Part shown: positions 4,105 to 6,003 of the stretch, in pieces
Layout of the letters: each line of letters begins with the position of its first letter
Numbering within the stretch: position 1 is the first letter of the stretch
Origin: Patescibacteria group bacterium
GTDB lineage: Bacteria > Patescibacteriota > Minisyncoccia > Phycocordibacterales > UBA12079
Length of the DNA: 6,003 nt
Assembly (NCBI GenBank): GCA_018894995.1
Contig: JAHIOZ010000113.1
Coordinates: 1-6,003 of the forward strand
Direction: 5' to 3'
Translations under genes and position numbers: made by a program
The notes under the pieces: generated by a model
The model's database searches: none
Seen by the model: only the letters and a program-made list of their open reading frames with translations
Told to the model about the DNA's origin: nothing

Positions 4105-4243
4105 ATTAAAATTTTCAAATTCCAAACCCCAATATCCAAATCCCAAACAAATTCAAATTTTCAAATATTTTAAATTCAAAACTTTTTGCATTTTGAATTT
4201 TGTTTGTTTGAACTTGTTTAGAATTTGGAACTTAGTGTTTAGA
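4105..4243. repeat. Degenerate CAAATTC/GAATTTG foldback tract between rpsF and ssb
   Basis: The left part repeats pyrimidine-poor words such as TTCAAATTCCAAA, ATCCAAATCCCAAA and TTCAAATTTTCAAA. The right part carries their complements, such as TTTTGAATTTTG and TTTAGAATTTGGAA. The centre forms a 10-bp stem AAATTCAAAA (4172-4181)/TTTTGAATTT (4191-4200). The repeat is imperfect, so many alternative pairings are possible. No ORF fits it. It would lie in the leader of any ssb transcript starting near rpsF. Confidence 0.6.
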
Positions 4244-4263
4244 GTTTTAAAAACCCGTTCATA

Positions 4264-4285
4264 TCTGTATATTGCATTATACAGA
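4264..4285 (-). promoter_or_regulatory. Small hairpin with a TATAAT box downstream of rpsF
   Basis: TCTGTATA (4264-4271) pairs with TATACAGA (4278-4285) over TTGCAT. On the minus strand a TATAAT lies at 4281-4276, upstream of ssb, but with no convincing -35 element. It could be a separate ssb promoter with a leader of about 180 bases, or chance in AT-rich DNA. Confidence 0.25.
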
Positions 4286-4300
4286 AACTGACAAAAATAC

Positions 4301-4789
4301 TTATTCTATTACCAATTCATCTATCGTTTCGTCCAATTCTTTTTCGTCTACTTTGTTGATTTCTTCAACTTTTTTTTCTTTTTTTGGTTTTCCTTCTTTT
4401 TTATCAAAAGAGAACTTTCCAACTTTAGAATTAGCAACAATTGTGTTTTCTTTTACAGTCTTAATGATTAAAAATCTCAAAATATTTCCAATCTTTTCAA
4501 GCTCGTTTTTGATTAAATTAATTACATCAGAATCAGCCTCAAATTTAACCCAACCAAAATAAGCACTGTCAAACTTCTGATTTTTTCCGGAAATCGCTTT
4601 TGTCATTGGATAAGTCAAGCCTCTCATCTCAGGAATTCCTTCAGAAAAAAACATCCCCTTGTTTTTTTCAATAATATCCTTAATTTTAGAAACCTCCAAA
4701 GAAACATTCTCTTCGGCAATAACAGGTAATAAAAGATAGCCTATTTCATAGACTTTCCCTGTTGCATTTATGTCTGTATCTTTTGTCAT
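4301..4789 (-). CDS. rpsF: Small-subunit ribosomal protein bS6 with acidic C-terminal extension
   Basis: bS6 pairs with bS18 on the 30S platform. The 162-residue product shows the ferredoxin-like bS6 core: YEIGYLLLPVIAEE (first strand), EMRGLTYPMTKAISGK (matching the family LAYPI-K block), SAYFGWVKFEADSDVINLI, and NILRFLIIKTVKEN. The core ends near residue 116. A charged extension follows, first lysine-rich (KKEGKPKKEKK) then acidic (VDEKELDETIDELVIE); acidic tails are common in bS6. It is first in the rpsF-ssb-rpsR cluster. The start ATG at 4789 has no Shine-Dalgarno. A TCTAAT box (one mismatch from TATAAT) lies just upstream on the minus strand and would place transcription start at or near the A of the ATG, so a leaderless mRNA is possible but unproven. 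Identification is secure. Confidence 0.95.
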   Translation of the reverse strand: MTKDTDINATGKVYEIGYLLLPVIAEENVSLEVSKIKDIIEKNKGMFFSEGIPEMRGLTYPMTKAISGKNQKFDSAYFGWVKFEADSDVINLIKNELEKIGNILRFLIIKTVKENTIVANSKVGKFSFDKKEGKPKKEKKVEEINKVDEKELDETIDELVIE

Positions 4790-4846
4790 ATGGCTATTAG
4801 ATTAACACAATGAAAACCAAAAATCAAATTTTTGGCACTAGTTTGT

Positions 4847-4887
4847 AGTTGGTAGTGAGTAGTAAGTAGAAACGACGAATTTTTGCT
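4847..4887. repeat. Degenerate TAGT-rich repeat, left copy
   Basis: AGTTGGTAGTGAGTAGTAAG followed by ACGACGAATTTTTGCT resembles 5152-5180 (AGTTGGTAGTGAATAG, then AACGAATTTTGCT), the main difference being about 10 bases missing from the second copy. The two copies bracket the transposase remnant in direct orientation. The end of this copy overlaps the first residues assigned to that remnant. Confidence 0.6.
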
Positions 4888-5116
4888 TTTCCTTATCACT
4901 CTTGGGAAAGAGGAATAAATGAAAATACCAACAGACTCATCAGACAATATTTTCCCAAAAAGGGAAACGCCTGGTAGAATCACAAAAAGTGCTATTAAAT
5001 TAATAGAAGATAATTTAAATAATCGTCCGAGAAAGCGTCTGAATTGGTTAACTCCCTATGAAGTTTTTGTTAAAAAAATGAAGCCGAGAAACTTCCAAGT
5101 TCAGAGTTTAATCTAA
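4876..5116 (+). pseudogene. IS30-family transposase remnant, truncated and frameshifted
   Basis: Two reading frames together give the C-terminal part of an IS30-family DDE transposase. The frame through 4918 reads RIFAFPYHSWERGINENTNR then LIRQYFPKKG (about 4876-4965), matching the conserved YFA-PYHSWERGTNENTNGLIRQYFPK block around the catalytic glutamate, and runs into TAG at 4975-4977. The next frame then reads RITKSAIKLIEDNLNNRPRK then RLNWLTPYEVFVKKMK (from 4976) and stops at 5114-5116. A single-base shift near 4965-4975 therefore separates the halves. The first roughly 18 residues after the ATG at 4919 are out of frame and not real protein. The N-terminal HTH and the first two catalytic aspartates are absent, so the copy is dead. 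It sits between rpsF and rsmI, bracketed by similar TAGT-rich repeats; no clear IS30 terminal inverted repeats are seen. Confidence 0.88.
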
Positions 5117-5151
5117 GAATCTTTAGCAGTTGATAGTTTATAATTTTAGTT

Positions 5152-5180
5152 AGTTGGTAGTGAATAGAACGAATTTTGCT
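5152..5180. repeat. Degenerate TAGT-rich repeat, right copy
   Basis: This is the counterpart of the repeat at 4847-4887, in the same orientation on the far side of the transposase remnant. Its last 13 bases also form part of the following hairpin. Confidence 0.6.
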
Positions 5181-5194
5181 TCGCAAAATTCGTT
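5168..5194. repeat. Perfect 12-bp hairpin
   Basis: AACGAATTTTGC (5168-5179) pairs with GCAAAATTCGTT (5183-5194) over TTC. No T tract follows in either direction. It lies downstream of rsmI on the minus strand and downstream of the transposase remnant on the plus strand. Confidence 0.75.
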
Positions 5195-5208
5195 GTCGTG
5201 TTTAGAAA

Positions 5209-5254
5209 TTAACCCAGCACTAACTTTTTTGAAAAAAAGTTAGTGCTGGGTTAA
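5209..5254 (-). terminator. 22-bp perfect hairpin downstream of rsmI
   Basis: TTAACCCAGCACTAACTTTT with two further Ts (5209-5230) pairs exactly with 5233-5254 around GA. The T run is inside the stem next to the loop, and the minus-strand sequence after the hairpin is only AATTTCTAAAC. It is therefore an atypical terminator for rsmI at best, or another palindromic repeat of the type that follows other genes here. Confidence 0.55.
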
Positions 5255-5264
5255 AAATTTTAAT

Positions 5265-5301
5265 CATTCGTATCTATTCGTATTATTCGCATCATTCGTA
5301 T
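5265..5301. repeat. Tandem ATTCGTAT-type short repeat after rsmI
   Basis: Four to five degenerate copies of a 9-10-base unit: ATTCGTATCT, ATTCGTATT, ATTCGCATC, ATTCGTAT, ATTGGTAT. The tract sits in the 3' untranslated part of rsmI, 11 bases past its stop. It looks like slippage-generated noncoding sequence. Confidence 0.65.
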
Positions 5302-5311
5302 ATTGGTATGT

Positions 5312-6003
5312 TTATCTATCTACCATAACCACAAACTCCCCTCTTATTTTGTCCGGATTTTTTTCAAAAAATTCAAGTATTTCGCTGGCGGAACCCGAAA
5401 CAATTTCTTCAAAAATTTTTGTTAATTCTCTCGCAACAACTATTTTCCTGTTTGGAAGCTGAGCTTCCAAATGTTCTTTAAGTGAATTCAAAGTTTTGAT
5501 TATCCTGTGGGGGGACTCATAAAAAGCGACTGTTCTTTTTGTTTCCGCTATTTCTTTGAACAAAGTTTCTCTCCCTTTCTTGTGGGGCAAAAAACCCAAA
5601 AACAAAAATTGATCAGCTGTTAAACCACTTGCCGAAAGAGCGGAAATCAAAGCACTCGCCCCAGGGATTGGAATTATTTTAATCTCATTCCCGAACTCTT
5701 CCCTAATTTTAGAAACTAAAAAAGATCCAGGGTCGGAAATAGACGGAGTTCCGGCATCTGAAACTAACGCGATATCTTTTCCTTCTCTAATCAACTCAAA
5801 GATTTTATCCATTTTAGAAATCTTGCTGTGTTGATGATAAGACATCGTAGGAGTTTTAATTTCATATTTTTGCAAAAGTTTTTTTGTCACCCTCGTATCC
5901 TCGCACAAAATCAAATCAACCTCGCCCAAAATCCGCACCGCTCTGAAAGTAATGTCTTCAAGATTGCCTATTGGTGTTGCAATTATATAGAATGATGAAT
6001 TAT
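5312..6003 (-). CDS. rsmI: 16S rRNA 2'-O-ribose C1402 methyltransferase, start outside the window
   Basis: RsmI uses S-adenosylmethionine to methylate the 2'-OH of C1402 in the decoding centre of 16S rRNA. The frame is open to the window edge and gives 229 residues. It begins NSSFYIIATPIGNLEDITFR, the family's first strand and ATPIGNL motif, so only the start codon and perhaps a few residues are missing. A GTG at 5938 lies after this motif and is not the start. Further motifs are CEDTR, LVSDAGTPSISDPG, the PGASALISALSASGL loop of tetrapyrrole-methylase-like folds, FYESPHRI, VARELTK and RGEFVVMV. It ends right after this core, so it lacks the C-terminal extension of the roughly 285-aa E. coli enzyme. 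It is transcribed away from the window edge and followed by short repeats and two hairpins. Identification is secure. Confidence 0.96.
   Translation of the reverse strand, partial: NSSFYIIATPIGNLEDITFRAVRILGEVDLILCEDTRVTKKLLQKYEIKTPTMSYHQHSKISKMDKIFELIREGKDIALVSDAGTPSISDPGSFLVSKIREEFGNEIKIIPIPGASALISALSASGLTADQFLFLGFLPHKKGRETLFKEIAETKRTVAFYESPHRIIKTLNSLKEHLEAQLPNRKIVVARELTKIFEEIVSGSASEILEFFEKNPDKIRGEFVVMVDR

Noticed and set aside
4272..4562. 96-residue plus-strand open frame opposite rpsF
   Set aside because: Antisense shadow of the rpsF lysine- and glutamate-rich tail, giving Ser/Phe-rich low-complexity sequence.
4817..4835. Hairpin CCAAAAAT/ATTTTTGG upstream of rpsF as a bS6:bS18 autoregulatory site
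   Set aside because: The known bS6:bS18-binding leader has a CCG bulge motif near the start codon, which is not visible here. The AT-rich stem is weak and could be chance.
4919..4975. ATG at 4919 as a true start of a 65-aa protein
   Set aside because: The preceding frame over the same bases matches conserved IS30 transposase sequence, so these residues are an out-of-frame artefact of a frameshifted remnant.
5938..5940. GTG start for rsmI at 5936-5938
   Set aside because: The frame continues upstream with the conserved YIIATPIGNLEDITFRAV sequence, so the true start is beyond the window edge.
1..6003. tRNA or rRNA genes
   Set aside because: No cloverleaf with a T-loop GTTCGA-type core and matching acceptor stem, and no rRNA-like conserved stretch, was seen on either strand by eye; the intergenic folds are simple hairpins.

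Overview
The window looks like a piece of a small, AT-rich bacterial genome, most likely a member of the Candidate Phyla Radiation (Patescibacteria, probably Parcubacteria-like). This placement is inference from several traits. The EF-P has a non-canonical loop without the PGKG tip. There is a PaaX/Cas2-like single-gene unit of a kind I associate with these genomes. Most genes lack Shine-Dalgarno sequences. The spacers are full of long perfect hairpins and degenerate short repeats. TGA is read as stop, so recoding as in Gracilibacteria or Absconditabacteria is not indicated.

Layout: (1) 1-1452, plus strand: the 3' part of recA, then efp 28 bases later, closed by a perfect 33-bp-arm palindrome that includes the last four efp codons and the stop. 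(2) 1488-2244: a minus-strand gene for a 204-aa protein with a hydrophobic N-terminal segment, a winged-helix-like middle and a Cas2-like C-terminal domain. It is flanked by two nearly identical 36-base palindromes in opposite orientation. The upstream palindrome also carries an extended -10 promoter for the gene. (3) 2271-2832: a minus-strand two-gene unit of unknown function, namely a 58-aa ORF with the only strong Shine-Dalgarno in the window, followed with zero spacing by a 94-aa cysteine-rich protein and a terminator. (4) 2833-3267: no convincing gene, but four successive inverted repeats, two of them with arms of about 35-50 bases. (5) 3268-4789, minus strand: the classic rpsF-ssb-rpsR cluster (bS6, single-strand binding protein, bS18), with spacers occupied by degenerate repeats and a hairpin that includes the end of ssb. 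(6) 4847-5301: a truncated, frameshifted IS30-family transposase remnant between two copies of a degenerate repeat, followed by two strong hairpins and a 9-mer tandem tract. (7) 5312-6003, minus strand: rsmI, whose start lies just beyond the window.

The recognisable genes are core translation and DNA-maintenance genes: RecA and SSB in recombination, EF-P, bS6 and bS18 at the ribosome, and RsmI modifying 16S rRNA. The notable content is the palindrome-flanked Cas2-like cassette, the unrecognised two-gene operon, the EF-P tip substitution, and the density and arrangement of intergenic foldback sequences, two of which copy the 3' end of a gene in inverted form.
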